DNA from: JBDHTQ01 sp039808765
Lineage (GTDB): Bacteria; Pseudomonadota; Alphaproteobacteria; UBA2400
DNA length: 64,000 bases
Assembly (NCBI GenBank): GCA_039808765.1
Contig: JBDHTQ010000007.1
Location: 57,255-121,254 of the forward strand
Direction of reading: 5' to 3'
The translations under genes were made by a program, and so were the position numbers. Positions 8,151 through 17,765 of this stretch are shown here, piece after piece (position 1 is the first letter of the stretch; each line of letters starts with the position of its first letter). Under the pieces are notes generated by a model. It searched no databases. It was not told where the DNA came from and saw nothing but the letters and a program-made list of their open reading frames with translations.

Positions 8151-10451
8151 TTAAAACCTCGTTCCAAAGCTAAGACGGAATTCTTGTGTCTTATCATAAG
8201 ACTCTTTACCAACTGGCACAGCAAAGTCAACCCGAAGTGGCCCCAGTGGTGACCGCCATGAAAGGCCTGTACCGACAGACCAACGGATTGTGTTATCATC
8301 AACAAATGTTTCACTTGGTAAAGGATTGGCATCGACGTGCCAAAGCGAACCAGTATCCGAGAAAAAGTGCCCCTGCACCCCGACTTCCTTGGGCAGGCCG
8401 ACAGGGAAGCTTAGTTCAGCTGTACCGCGATAAAAGAAGTTCCCTCCCAAGGCATCTTGGGCCGATGTTGTTAAATCGCGTGGACCAATACCGGATGTCT
8501 CAAAGCCGCGCAGCGTATCACCGCCGATGAAGAAACGATCGCTGATGGCAACATCCTGATCAAGACCATAGACGGCTCCCCCCTCACCCATCAGGCTGAA
8601 AACCCATTCTGGCCCACCAATTGGAAAATAGACAGCACCGCCGCTCTTTACGCGAAAGAATTGGGCATCCCCACCTAATCCAGCAACGTCTGTTGAGACG
8701 CGAAGGACATAACCATCCGTGGGGGTAAGTTTGCTATCGCGTTTATCATAAGACAGCTCTTGCCCAACAAGGGAGGTAAGACGGTCACCTTCTTGATCAC
8801 GAATGAAACGCGATGCAGTCGAATCGACATTTTCAATACGCGTAGAGCTAATGGTGTAGTTCAGCTTCTGTCTCAAATTCTCTGTTAAAGGGTAACCCAT
8901 GCGTAAATTAAGCCCGGTCACCATCTCGTCATAAGAGCTTTCATCGTTATTGCGTTTATCATGGAAGATATCGAACCCTGCTGCCAAATCGCGTTCAAGG
9001 AAGTATGGCTCTGTGAAGCCTAGGTTAAACTCTTGAGAGCGTCCGGAAATGGTCGTCGAAAATTTAACGTACTGGCCTTTGCCCAAGAAGTTGCGCTCTG
9101 TAATACCAAAGTCAGCCAAGGGACCATCGGTGGTTGAATAGCCCGCTCCAATCGAAATTTCACCGGTTGACTGTTCCTGGACGCTGACGTTAATCACAGC
9201 TTGATCTGGAGCAGAACCTTGAGCTACATCGACTTTTACTTTGTCAAAGAATCCAAGATCTTTGATATTTTGCTCAGATTTTTGTAACTTAGAGCGATTA
9301 AAGGGATCGCCTTCAATCAACATCATTTCACGACGAATAACGCGATCTTGTGTGCGCATGTTGCCACTAATATTTATGCGCTCAACATAAACTTTCTGGC
9401 CCTCGCTGATCACGTATTTGATATTGATTGTGTGAGCTTCACGATTGCGATCAGCCTCAGGACGAATGTCGATGAAAGCGTACTGGCGATCATTGAGTGT
9501 ATTCGTTAGATTATTAATGCTGTCTTCAATTTTCGTTGCGTTATACCAATCCCCTTTTTGTGTGAGAAGTTCCTTTTGAAGGGATTTTGTTTCAAGATTT
9601 TTGATCTTTGCATCGATTTGCACATCGCCAAGTTTGTAGCGTTCCCCTTCATCCAAGGTGTATGTAATGAAAAAACCTTGATTGTCAGGCGATAACTCAG
9701 CTACTGCAGAGGTTACGCGAAAATCTGCGTAACCTTTGGAAAGATAAAAACGACGGAGTAATTCTTTATCAACGTTGATCCGATCCTGATCATAAACATC
9801 ATTCGTGCTTAGGAATCGGTACCAACGTGACGGTCGTGTAAGAATTTCTTCTACCAACTGACCATCTGAAAAATGCTTGTTGCCAATAAAACTGATGCTG
9901 CGGACAAGTGTGCGCTGACCCTCATTCACTTCAAAAACAAGATTAACGCGATTTTGGTCAAGTGTGATGATTTTTGGTGTTACAGAGGCAGAAAAATACC
10001 CGCTGCGGCGATATAAATCAACAATACGCTGTACATCTGACTGTACACGGGTGCGCGTATAGATTGCACGCTCGCGCGACTGAACTTCGTTGTTCAGGTC
10101 TTCATCTTTAAAACGTTTATTACCCTCAAAAGCAACTTTGTTAATGCTGGGGTTTTCTGCAACCGTGATGATCAGGGTGTCACCGTTACGGCTCAAAGTG
10201 ACATCGGCAAACAAGCCTGTTTTGAAGAGTGATTTCAGTGAAGCGTCGATACCAGACGGATCAAAGGTATCGCCTTGTTTGACTGTCAGGTAGCTTTTGA
10301 TGGTTTCCTGCTCAATACGCTGTGATCCTTGGATTTCAATGTTAGCAATGTGATCATCAGACGGGGTTGCCTGAGCTTTCGCACCATAAAAAAACATACC
10401 CATCGCCAGAGCAAAAGCGACCACTGCAAACTTTAAGCGAAATATAACCAC
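8151..10451 (-). CDS. bamA: Outer-membrane protein assembly factor BamA
   Basis: BamA is the outer-membrane Omp85 protein that folds and inserts beta-barrel proteins. The sequence shows a signal peptide ending GAKAQA, five POTRA domains (about residues 35-420, e.g. NIEIQGSQRIEQETI, INISGNMRTQDRVIRREM) and a 16-strand barrel. The barrel contains FIGGDTLRGFE (the VRGF/Y-type loop-6 motif) and a C-terminal phenylalanine (SFGTRF), as expected for a barrel protein. The longest frame begins at TTG 10478. I prefer GTG at 10451, which has AGGAG seven bases upstream and gives a normal signal peptide. It lies 39 bases after rseP. Confidence 0.95.
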   Translation of the reverse strand: MVIFRLKFAVVAFALAMGMFFYGAKAQATPSDDHIANIEIQGSQRIEQETIKSYLTVKQGDTFDPSGIDASLKSLFKTGLFADVTLSRNGDTLIITVAENPSINKVAFEGNKRFKDEDLNNEVQSRERAIYTRTRVQSDVQRIVDLYRRSGYFSASVTPKIITLDQNRVNLVFEVNEGQRTLVRSISFIGNKHFSDGQLVEEILTRPSRWYRFLSTNDVYDQDRINVDKELLRRFYLSKGYADFRVTSAVAELSPDNQGFFITYTLDEGERYKLGDVQIDAKIKNLETKSLQKELLTQKGDWYNATKIEDSINNLTNTLNDRQYAFIDIRPEADRNREAHTINIKYVISEGQKVYVERINISGNMRTQDRVIRREMMLIEGDPFNRSKLQKSEQNIKDLGFFDKVKVDVAQGSAPDQAVINVSVQEQSTGEISIGAGYSTTDGPLADFGITERNFLGKGQYVKFSTTISGRSQEFNLGFTEPYFLERDLAAGFDIFHDKRNNDESSYDEMVTGLNLRMGYPLTENLRQKLNYTISSTRIENVDSTASRFIRDQEGDRLTSLVGQELSYDKRDSKLTPTDGYVLRVSTDVAGLGGDAQFFRVKSGGAVYFPIGGPEWVFSLMGEGGAVYGLDQDVAISDRFFIGGDTLRGFETSGIGPRDLTTSAQDALGGNFFYRGTAELSFPVGLPKEVGVQGHFFSDTGSLWHVDANPLPSETFVDDNTIRWSVGTGLSWRSPLGPLRVDFAVPVGKESYDKTQEFRLSFGTRF

Positions 10452-10490
10452 CTGAACACTCCTCACCAGATCAATCAAACCCTAGGGTGC

Positions 10491-11627
10491 CTAGAGAATA
10501 AGGTTAGAAATAAAATCTACAACACCAAAATTTTTTAGGTCATTCCAGAAGGCAAAAATCATGATTGATACAACAATCGCCAATCCAAATCGCAAGCTGT
10601 AATCCATCGCTTTTTCGCTCAACGGGCGGCGCCGAATAGCCTCAATGGCATAAAAAAGGAGGTGGCCACCGTCAAGGACGGGAATGGGAAAAAGGTTAAT
10701 TAGCCCTAGGTTTGCTGACAAAACTGCCATAAACCACAAGAGTGCAACCGCTGTTTCTGTCAGAGAGGTGTTGACCATATCACCTGAGATTTTGGCAATA
10801 CTGATCACGCTACCAAGCTCTTTAGTGCTTCGTTCATTCATGATGATTTGGCTTAAGCCGACAAGTGTCGATTTGATGATTCCAAACGTGTCAGCAACCG
10901 ACTCGTAGAGAGCTTTTCCGGGTGATAGTTTGCTGAATTCCTGTTTTTGTCCCATGATACCCAATCGACCCACACGATGATTCTGGACATCTTCGATCGT
11001 GGGGATAATGTGGAAAGTGAGGGCTTGTCCGTCACGATTGATGCCTATATCAACTGGTTTATCAAGATTAAGTGCCATATATTCTTGAATGTCTTGAAAA
11101 CGGTCAACTTTTTGTCCGTTTACCGACGAAATCGTGTCGCCTGCTTTTATCCCGGCCATTTGAGCAGGCATTCCCTCGGTGACGCTTTCAACATAAGGAA
11201 GTGTACGCGGTTGCCCAACAGTTAGATACAAACCTGCTAAAACAATGAGCGTAAAGAGGAAGTTGATCAAAGGACCTGCAGCCACAATTGCCGCGCGCTG
11301 TCCAATACTTTTGGCAAAGAATGCTTGAGAGCGTTGTTCGGGGGTTAAAGCGACAGTATTGTCTTTATGATGTTCAACGCTGGCGGGGTCTTCATCACCA
11401 AACATTTTGACGTATCCGCCAAGCGGAACCAGAGCAATGCGCCAGCGGGTGCCTCGCTTATTGTTCCAGCCGTAGATTTCAGGACCGAATCCAATTGAAA
11501 AAACCTCAACTTTCACGCCATTCCATAAAGCCATCCAGTAGTGGCCAAATTCATGGACAAACACTAGCAAGCCAATAACCACAATAAATGCGATGGTGCT
11601 GTTACTAAAGGTTGTAAAAAAGTCCAT
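10491..11627 (-). CDS. rseP: Site-2 zinc metalloprotease RseP
   Basis: RseP is an inner-membrane protease that cuts anti-sigma factors and leftover signal peptides within the membrane. HEFGH near residue 25 is the HExxH zinc site, and PIPVLDGGH near residue 320 supplies the third ligand (LDG motif). One periplasmic PDZ domain (VTEGMPAQMAGIKAGDTI) sits between the first and later membrane helices, giving 378 residues, typical for alphaproteobacteria. ATG at 11627 has GAGGA upstream. dxr often lies between cdsA and rseP, but here the gap is only 42 bases. Confidence 0.95.
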   Translation of the reverse strand: MDFFTTFSNSTIAFIVVIGLLVFVHEFGHYWMALWNGVKVEVFSIGFGPEIYGWNNKRGTRWRIALVPLGGYVKMFGDEDPASVEHHKDNTVALTPEQRSQAFFAKSIGQRAAIVAAGPLINFLFTLIVLAGLYLTVGQPRTLPYVESVTEGMPAQMAGIKAGDTISSVNGQKVDRFQDIQEYMALNLDKPVDIGINRDGQALTFHIIPTIEDVQNHRVGRLGIMGQKQEFSKLSPGKALYESVADTFGIIKSTLVGLSQIIMNERSTKELGSVISIAKISGDMVNTSLTETAVALLWFMAVLSANLGLINLFPIPVLDGGHLLFYAIEAIRRRPLSEKAMDYSLRFGLAIVVSIMIFAFWNDLKNFGVVDFISNLIL

Positions 11628-11669
11628 GAATTCCTCGCACGAATGAATAAGACAGAAAGTTTAGCCGAT

Positions 11670-12590
11670 TTAAATCCATGCTAGACTGCGACCCAGTGTC
11701 ACTTGGAATAAAGCAAAAAGTGGCATGGCAAGCAAGAGGCCATCAATACGATCCAAGACTCCACCATGGCCGGGCAAAATCGCGCCGGAATCCTTTACCC
11801 CGCATTTTCTTTTGATCATCGATTCCCCGATATCACCAATTTGTGCAACCACAGCAAAAAGCGAGGCAATAAGTGTGGCGTAAAAAGCGTTGTTAAAATC
11901 CATTGCAATTGCCAGAATGAGTGCAACAAGAGCCGCACTTGCCATGCCCCCTAATAGTCCGGCCCATGTTTTGTTCGGGCTCCATCGTGGTGAAAGCTTT
12001 GCTCCACCGATAAGGCGACCAAAAAAATATGCCCCAATATCAACACCCCATACGATAAAAACAATAAACAGAATGAGATTACTGCTTTGGTTTTCCATCA
12101 TCAAAACTTTAAGCCCCATAAGGCTGATCAAAAGATAGGGCAGCCCCATTGCGAAAAGAAAGGGCAATTTAATTTTTAGTCTGCGTGCATTTGAATAATT
12201 GAGGATGAAGATAACGAGATAAATGAGGACACAAAACAATGCGTTGATGTGTAGGTGAGGATCACTCAAATTTAATTCAAAAAAAAGAAATGACGTGCAA
12301 AAAAAGACAAGAAAATTAGCAAAAATTATTTTTTTCAAACTCATAAAGGAATCATCGTGTGTGTTTTGCGATGTCATGCGTTGCCATTCATGCAGCGCGA
12401 TCGCTAAAACAATGGTAAAAAGTGTATACAATGCCATGCCGCCATAAAACAGAAAACCGATGATCATGGGAGCGGCGATAAGTGCTGTAAAAAGCCGTGG
12501 GATAAAGTCTTTGCCCAGTTTATTTGTTTTGGTCGGTGGTACTGACTCCGCCGAAACGTCTTTCACGTCGATTGAATTCAGCAATGGCAT
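11670..12590 (-). CDS. cdsA: Phosphatidate cytidylyltransferase
   Basis: CdsA makes CDP-diacylglycerol from phosphatidate and CTP, the precursor of all major bacterial phospholipids. About eight membrane helices are visible. The C-terminal signature is intact: SMIKRKCGVKDSGAILPGHG followed by GVLDRIDG. The longest frame starts at a TTG (12635). ATG at 12590 (MPLLNSIDV) is more likely, although it overlaps the 3' end of uppS by 71 bases. A start nearer the uppS stop cannot be excluded, because the first 25 residues are poorly conserved in this family. Confidence 0.93.
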   Translation of the reverse strand: MPLLNSIDVKDVSAESVPPTKTNKLGKDFIPRLFTALIAAPMIIGFLFYGGMALYTLFTIVLAIALHEWQRMTSQNTHDDSFMSLKKIIFANFLVFFCTSFLFFELNLSDPHLHINALFCVLIYLVIFILNYSNARRLKIKLPFLFAMGLPYLLISLMGLKVLMMENQSSNLILFIVFIVWGVDIGAYFFGRLIGGAKLSPRWSPNKTWAGLLGGMASAALVALILAIAMDFNNAFYATLIASLFAVVAQIGDIGESMIKRKCGVKDSGAILPGHGGVLDRIDGLLLAMPLFALFQVTLGRSLAWI

Positions 12591-13260
12591 AATCGATCTC
12601 CGTTCGTCCAAAATCCGGCCACAATGTATCGACAAAAATCAATTCTGCATAGGCAATTTGCCAAAGCAAAAAATTACTTATTCTCAATTCACCACTGGTG
12701 CGGATCAGAAGGTCTGGATCAGGAATATTTGCAGTCATCAGATTGTTGCTGATATCGTCGATAGATATGTTTTTTGGTTCGATCTCACCAAGCTCAACCA
12801 TGTGGGCAATTTTTTGAACTGCATGCAACAACTCTTGCCGAGCGCCATAGCTAAACGCAATCGTTAACGTAAGACGCGTATTCTGTGCTGTTAGCTCTTC
12901 TACGGATTCAATTATTTTTATAACATCATCTTCCAAGCGGTGACGCTCGCCGATCACTCTTAAACGAATACCGTTTTTATGGAGCTCAGCCGCATTACTT
13001 TTTATGTAATAGCGAATGAGGCTCATTAACTCGCTTACCTCTTCAACCGGACGTGACCAATTCTCAGTAGAAAAACCAAAAAGCGTGAGATATTTAATGC
13101 CAAAATTCGCACACTCTTCCACAACATGACGAACAGTTTCTGCACCTTTTTTATGACCATACGTTCGTGGCATGCCCCGTTTTTTAGCCCAACGCCCATT
13201 GCCATCCATAATGATGGCAATGTGTTGTGGAATACGCTCGCTGGACTCTTGTGCACCCAT
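12520..13260 (-). CDS. uppS: Isoprenyl (undecaprenyl) diphosphate synthase
   Basis: UppS condenses isopentenyl diphosphate units onto farnesyl diphosphate in cis to form the C55 carrier for peptidoglycan and O-antigen. IAIIMDGNGRWAKKRG near residue 13 contains the catalytic Asp and substrate-binding residues. FSTENWSRP and the C-terminal RTSGELRISNF and WPDF blocks complete the family pattern. The protein has 246 residues. ATG 13260 is preceded by GAGGACAAAG. It sits between frr and cdsA as usual. It needs isoprenoid precursors, yet the nearby dxr gene is missing. Confidence 0.95.
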   Translation of the reverse strand: MGAQESSERIPQHIAIIMDGNGRWAKKRGMPRTYGHKKGAETVRHVVEECANFGIKYLTLFGFSTENWSRPVEEVSELMSLIRYYIKSNAAELHKNGIRLRVIGERHRLEDDVIKIIESVEELTAQNTRLTLTIAFSYGARQELLHAVQKIAHMVELGEIEPKNISIDDISNNLMTANIPDPDLLIRTSGELRISNFLLWQIAYAELIFVDTLWPDFGRTEIDYAIAEFNRRERRFGGVSTTDQNK

Positions 13261-13291
13261 CTTTGTCCTCTGTCCCTAAAAAACAGGACAA

Positions 13292-13849
13292 TTAAACTTG
13301 AGTAATGTCTTTTTCTTTATGCTCAAGACTTTCATCAATTTTTTTGATGTAAGTATCCGTCAATGTTTGGATTTTTGTTGACCATACTTTTTGTTCGTCT
13401 TCGCTTAAATCACCATCTTTTTCTGCTTTTTTAATATCATCCATCCCATCGCGGCGGATATTGCGAACAGCAATACGTGCCTGCTCTGCATATTTTGCGG
13501 CAACTTTTACCAATTCTTGTCGACGTTCTTCTGTTAGTGTTGGAATCGGAATACGAATCAGGTTGCCGTCGGATTGTGGATTGAGGCCCAAATTAGCATC
13601 ACGGATCGCCTTTTCAACTGCTTTGGCGTTACTTTTATCCCAAATTTGAACCGTGAGCATTCTTGGCTCTGGAGCGCCAATGGTGCCCACTTGATTAAGC
13701 GGCATCATTGAGCCGTAAACATCAACCATAACTGGATCAAGCAAACTGGTTGTTGCGCGGCCTGCACGGAGCCCGGAAAATTCTTTTCTCAGTGTCTCAT
13801 GAACTTTACCCATGCGACTTTCAAGATCGCTCATCAAGTTCTCATCCAT
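13292..13849 (-). CDS. frr: Ribosome recycling factor
   Basis: RRF works with EF-G to split the ribosome after termination. The 185-residue protein has the conserved LRAGRATTSLLDPVMVDVYG segment, the middle domain entrance MLTVQIWDKS, and the charged C-terminal helices VAAKYAEQARIAVRNIRRDG. It starts at an ATG directly abutting the pyrH stop codon (TAA then ATG with no gap), so it is translationally linked to pyrH as in most bacteria. Confidence 0.96.
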   Translation of the reverse strand: MDENLMSDLESRMGKVHETLRKEFSGLRAGRATTSLLDPVMVDVYGSMMPLNQVGTIGAPEPRMLTVQIWDKSNAKAVEKAIRDANLGLNPQSDGNLIRIPIPTLTEERRQELVKVAAKYAEQARIAVRNIRRDGMDDIKKAEKDGDLSEDEQKVWSTKIQTLTDTYIKKIDESLEHKEKDITQV

Positions 13850-14614
13850 TTATTTAAACTCCTCACAGATCAATGTGCAATGGCCGTGTCCCTGAACAAC
13901 TTCAGCAAACGCGCCATGCTCATGAATTGAAAAAACACTGATTGTCATATGGTTGTCACGCGCCAAGGTAAAAGCCGTTGCATCCATTACCTTTAGATTT
14001 TTGGTAATGGCTTCTGTGAACGAAAGGGTGGCGTAACGCTTGGCTTCAGGATTCTTGTTGGGATCACTGTCATAGACGCCATCTACTTTTGTTGCTTTTA
14101 AAAGCAAGTTACAATTCATTTCAGTGGCACGTAGAACTGCAGCGGTATCAGTTGTAAAAAACGGATTACCCGTTCCTGCAGCAAAAATAACGACTCGCCC
14201 CTTCTCCATATGGCGAATAGCACGTCGACGGATATAGGTCTCGCTTACTTGTGCCATGGCCAATGCCGACTGAACACGTGTCTGGACATCAATTTTTTCT
14301 AGTGCTGCTTGCAATGCCAAGGCATTAATTACAGTGCCAAGCATACCCATATAGTCGCCGGTTACGCGATCCATGCCTAACTCAACGCCTGTCGCGCCAC
14401 GGTAAATATTACCGGCACCGATAACCAGACAAACTTGACCACCCATCGCGATAACGGCTTTCACCTCTTCCGCAATACGCGCAACCGTGGGGGGGTGCAG
14501 ACCGAAATCTTTATCAGGCCCAGCAAAAACTTCACCTGATAACTTTAGTAAAACACGCTGATATTTAAGAGAAGGAGAAACATTTAAAACAGCTTGATCC
14601 GCTTGCCCCATCAT
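13850..14614 (-). CDS. pyrH: Uridylate kinase
   Basis: PyrH phosphorylates UMP to UDP in pyrimidine nucleotide synthesis. The 254-residue protein shows the amino-acid-kinase fold: YQRVLLKLSGEVFAG at the nucleotide site, VIGAGNIYRG, DYMGMLGTVINALAL, and GTGNPFFTTDTAAVLRA. It has about 16 extra residues before the first strand compared with E. coli PyrH. It lies downstream of tsf and directly ahead of frr, the standard rpsB-tsf-pyrH-frr order. Confidence 0.96.
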   Translation of the reverse strand: MMGQADQAVLNVSPSLKYQRVLLKLSGEVFAGPDKDFGLHPPTVARIAEEVKAVIAMGGQVCLVIGAGNIYRGATGVELGMDRVTGDYMGMLGTVINALALQAALEKIDVQTRVQSALAMAQVSETYIRRRAIRHMEKGRVVIFAAGTGNPFFTTDTAAVLRATEMNCNLLLKATKVDGVYDSDPNKNPEAKRYATLSFTEAITKNLKVMDATAFTLARDNHMTISVFSIHEHGAFAEVVQGHGHCTLICEEFK

Positions 14615-14678
14615 GTTTCTCCTTATTTAAAGTCATCCAAACTGGTAAGAGGAAGAATCTCCTCTTCTCTCTTCTCTT

Positions 14679-15608
14679 TTAGGCCACACCAGCTTGCGCG
14701 GCAACTTCTGCAGCAAAGTCAGTTTGCGGCTTATCAATTCCCTCACCCAAGGCATAACGGGTGAACGATTTAATTGCTACAGCTGCTCCGAAATCCTTGG
14801 AAGCTTTTTCAATTACTTGCTTCACACGACTTTCGCCATCAATCATATAGAGTTGCTCGAGCAGAACAACGTCCTCATAATATTTGCGCATCCGCCCTTC
14901 AACCATCTTGGCAATGATATCAGCAGGTTTGCCGGTATTCGCTGTTTGCTCAAGAATAATATTGCGTTCGCGATTGGCTTTTTCTTGATCAACCTCATCC
15001 ACTGTTAAAGCATCTGGACGAGCGGCGGCAATGTGCATGGCGATCTGCTTGCCCAGTTCATCCACCTTATCAGCGGGCGCTGCTGTTTCAATGGCAACCA
15101 GCACACCAATTTTACCCAAACCGGAAGCAACCGCACTATGGATGTAACCCGAAACAACACCTTGTCCAATCGTGATTGTTTGAACGCGGCGCAGCGTCAT
15201 ATTTTCACCGATAGTTGCAATCAGGTTTGTAATTGAGTCTTTAACGGTTTTACCGTTTGACATTGTTTCATTTTCTAAAGCGGCAATATCATTTACGTTG
15301 TTTTTCAGGGCGATTTCAGCTGTTTCTTTAACAAACGCTTGGAATTGCTCGTTACGTGCAACAAAGTCAGTTTCGGAGTTTACTTCAAGTACTGTTCCTT
15401 TAGCGCCTTGTGTGCAAATTGAAACAAGGCCTTCAGCAGCCACGCGGCCGGATTTCTTGGCCGCTGAGGCCAACCCTTTTTTACGCAAATAATCGACTGC
15501 TTCTTCAATGTTACCATTTGTTTCGACGAGCGCTTTTTTACAATCAAGCATACCTGCGCCCGTTTTTTCGCGCAGCTCTTTCACTAATGCAGCGGACAAT
15601 TCAGCCAT
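14679..15608 (-). CDS. tsf: Translation elongation factor Ts
   Basis: EF-Ts exchanges GDP for GTP on EF-Tu. The N-terminal UBA-like domain begins VKELREKTGAGMLDCKKAL, the family signature. The core TDFVARNEQF motif, which contacts EF-Tu, is present near residue 80. The protein has 309 residues, the usual size for alphaproteobacteria. ATG 15608 has GGGAG upstream. It follows rpsB by 50 bases, and both are probably made from one transcript. Confidence 0.97.
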   Translation of the reverse strand: MAELSAALVKELREKTGAGMLDCKKALVETNGNIEEAVDYLRKKGLASAAKKSGRVAAEGLVSICTQGAKGTVLEVNSETDFVARNEQFQAFVKETAEIALKNNVNDIAALENETMSNGKTVKDSITNLIATIGENMTLRRVQTITIGQGVVSGYIHSAVASGLGKIGVLVAIETAAPADKVDELGKQIAMHIAAARPDALTVDEVDQEKANRERNIILEQTANTGKPADIIAKMVEGRMRKYYEDVVLLEQLYMIDGESRVKQVIEKASKDFGAAVAIKSFTRYALGEGIDKPQTDFAAEVAAQAGVA

Positions 15609-15658
15609 TTTTATTCTCCCATTGAGAGTTGATTTAACATGTGAGCGGAAAGCTCCGG

Positions 15659-16456
15659 CTATGCAGCCGGAGTTTCGTTCAGATCAGAGTCTGTCTGTGT
15701 AGATTGCACTTCTGCAACAGCTTCAATCTGAGGTGCTTCAGCTTCGCCAAGATCGGCGCCAGAGCTGCTCATTTCAGCCTGAATACCATCAAGAACGGCA
15801 CCGGCAACGAGATCGCAGTAGAACTCAATCGCGCGCAATGCATCGTCGTTACCGGGAATGGGGAACGTAATGCCATCGGGGCTTGAGTTGCTATCGATAA
15901 TAGCCACGACAGGAATTCCCAGTGTTTGGGCTTCTTGAATAGCGATTGCTTCTTTATTTGTATCGATCACGAAAAGAATGGAGGGTAAACCGCCCATATC
16001 TTTAATACCGCCCAAAGAGGCAGAAAGCTTGGAAACATCGCGTTCCATTTCAAGAATTTCACGCTTGGTGAAGCCTTCACGGTCGCCTTCAAGCTTTGCT
16101 TGGGATTCGCGCAAGCGCTTGATTGATTGGTTAATCGTTTTCCAGTTGGTGAGCATACCGCCCAACCAGCGATAGTTTACATAATACTGCCCGCAACGCT
16201 CGGCTGCATCTTTGACAATGTCTTGCGCTTGACGCTTGGTTGCAACAAACAGAACACGACCGCCCTTGGCTGTCACTTCGCGAATGGCTTCCAATGCACG
16301 TGAGAGCATCGGCGCTGTTTGATCAAGGTCAAGGATATGGATACCGTTGCGCACGCCAAAGATATAAGGCTTCATCTTCGGGTTCCAACGACGGGTGTGG
16401 TGGCCAAAATGAACGCCTGCTTCAAGCAATTGGCGCATGGTATAGGTTGGCATCAT
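15659..16456 (-). CDS. rpsB: 30S ribosomal protein S2
   Basis: S2 is a late-assembling small-subunit protein on the solvent side of the 30S. MRQLLEAGVHFGHHTRRWNP, LGGMLTNWKTI and FVIDTNKEAIAIQEA are the family motifs in order. The 265-residue protein ends with about 40 acidic, low-complexity residues, an extension common in alphaproteobacteria. Two adjacent ATG codons (16456 and 16453) can serve as start, with GGAG upstream. A structured leader upstream may mediate feedback by S2. Confidence 0.97.
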   Translation of the reverse strand: MMPTYTMRQLLEAGVHFGHHTRRWNPKMKPYIFGVRNGIHILDLDQTAPMLSRALEAIREVTAKGGRVLFVATKRQAQDIVKDAAERCGQYYVNYRWLGGMLTNWKTINQSIKRLRESQAKLEGDREGFTKREILEMERDVSKLSASLGGIKDMGGLPSILFVIDTNKEAIAIQEAQTLGIPVVAIIDSNSSPDGITFPIPGNDDALRAIEFYCDLVAGAVLDGIQAEMSSSGADLGEAEAPQIEAVAEVQSTQTDSDLNETPAA

Positions 16457-16459
16457 AAT

Positions 16460-16567
16460 GAATTACTCCTTCTTCCGGTTAAGCCTCCGCAAGGGCAATC
16501 TGTATCCAACCAACTTGGACACCGGAACGGCGCCGGGCTATGCCCCTTGCCTCCCTTGCGTGTGGGA
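16460..16567 (-). promoter_or_regulatory. Candidate structured rpsB leader
   Basis: The untranslated region ahead of rpsB is unusually GC-rich for the window and can fold. CGCAAGGG (16488-16495) pairs perfectly with CCCTTGCG (16553-16560), enclosing further complementary runs (GGGCA with TGCCC, and a CCGG-rich centre at 16532-16536). S2 represses its own operon through leader structures in other bacteria, so an autoregulatory role is plausible. I cannot match it to a named motif. Confidence 0.4.
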
Positions 16568-16574
16568 TGAAGGG

Positions 16575-16603
16575 TTAATAACCAATCTTGCCATGAAGAG
16601 CAA
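16575..16603 (-). promoter_or_regulatory. Candidate promoter for rpsB-tsf-pyrH-frr
   Basis: On the minus strand TTGCTC (16603-16598) is followed after 17 bases by TATTAA (16580-16575). Transcription would start near 16568, just before the paired leader. The match to consensus is moderate. Confidence 0.35.
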
Positions 16604-16825
16604 GATTTTCTTCACTTTAAAAACTGTAAAAAAGTAATTTTTAGCTGTTTTTGTTCATCCAAGCTTTGATTAATCGCTTTATTGGTTATGAAAAAGGCTA
16701 ACGTGCTCGTCAGGCGGCCGCTGATTGAGAGCAAAAATCTTCGTTAACATGAAAAGAGAAAGGCATATCCTCACCCCTTTTATATCAAAATTTGTCGTAT
16801 GAACATTATACGCCCCACGCATTTG

Positions 16826-17509
16826 CTAGATAACAAACGGGTTTTTGCAACCATTTATATAATTTCTTCTCATCGTTTCTGGGAGCTTAACAAGGCGTGG
16901 TCTTGCTGCCAATAAAAACTGTGGTACAAAGCCAAGTTTCTGTTGGGCTAACGCTGTAAAGATGACTGCATAGTATGCATCACCCTGCCAATTATACCTT
17001 GCCCCATAAGGCGCAGGCTGTTGTTCTAAGGATATGAATGGCTGACCATCATTATCCGTAAATAAACAGTTGATCATATTTAGGGTGTTAGTTATATCAG
17101 CATCTCTGGTTTCAGGAGAGAAAGTAAGCAAACCCTCTGTGCGCGGGAATTTATCTGAAAAGGGATAAATAATTTCACATGCCCTTAAAGCAATCTCACA
17201 AACGATTGATTCTGGATCACCATGGGTTGAATGATTCTGACTCAACAAGCCGATTGTGGCAGTGTTAGCGTGCCTCCGAAAGGAAAAATTTATTTTTTCT
17301 TTATGTTGCCATCGGTTAGAAACTTGATCGGTATAATTTTTTAACAAAAAAAAATCGTTGTCATTACAAAAGTCGAGTTGAATATGTATACTGTAAGAAC
17401 CATTTACGATACCGAATTTAGAGATATCGCTTGTTGTTAAAAAGGCAAAAGTAAGGCGTGGAACGATCGCACTCATCTGTGGTGTTACACCTACTCTTGT
17501 TTTGCTCAT
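16826..17509 (-). CDS. Hypothetical protein, 227 aa
   Basis: I do not recognise this protein. The frame is 684 bases long, starts at an ATG with GAGGA about 10 bases upstream, and lies between rpsB and dnaE on the same strand as both. There is no signal peptide. The composition suggests a soluble mixed alpha/beta protein with a beta-rich first half (RLTFAFLTTSDISKFGIVNG; YSIHIQLDF) and a C-terminal segment with AYYAVIFTALAQQKLGFVPQ. It has about 370 bases of upstream space relative to rpsB and no downstream partner other than a possible 61-residue gene further upstream on the same strand. It may be a lineage-specific addition at a conserved junction. Confidence 0.55.
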   Translation of the reverse strand: MSKTRVGVTPQMSAIVPRLTFAFLTTSDISKFGIVNGSYSIHIQLDFCNDNDFFLLKNYTDQVSNRWQHKEKINFSFRRHANTATIGLLSQNHSTHGDPESIVCEIALRACEIIYPFSDKFPRTEGLLTFSPETRDADITNTLNMINCLFTDNDGQPFISLEQQPAPYGARYNWQGDAYYAVIFTALAQQKLGFVPQFLLAARPRLVKLPETMRRNYINGCKNPFVI

Positions 17510-17765
17510 ACAGAATATATCCTCAGTTAAGTGATTTGATTACAAAGGTGCCTCGATGTAACGTTAAGAATTTATTGGGGTCTTGAGCCGCGGTTACCAC
17601 AAATGCTGTGTCTGCAAGGTGGAGCACAGCCCGTATGCCGTTCAATACTGAATGTCAATGGCTCAGGATCATACTGCAAACTATCCCCATCGATTTTATA
17701 CATTGTCATAATATCACCTGAACATGTAAAACAAGGTGTGCAGCTAACTTATTGAGCGATCAACG

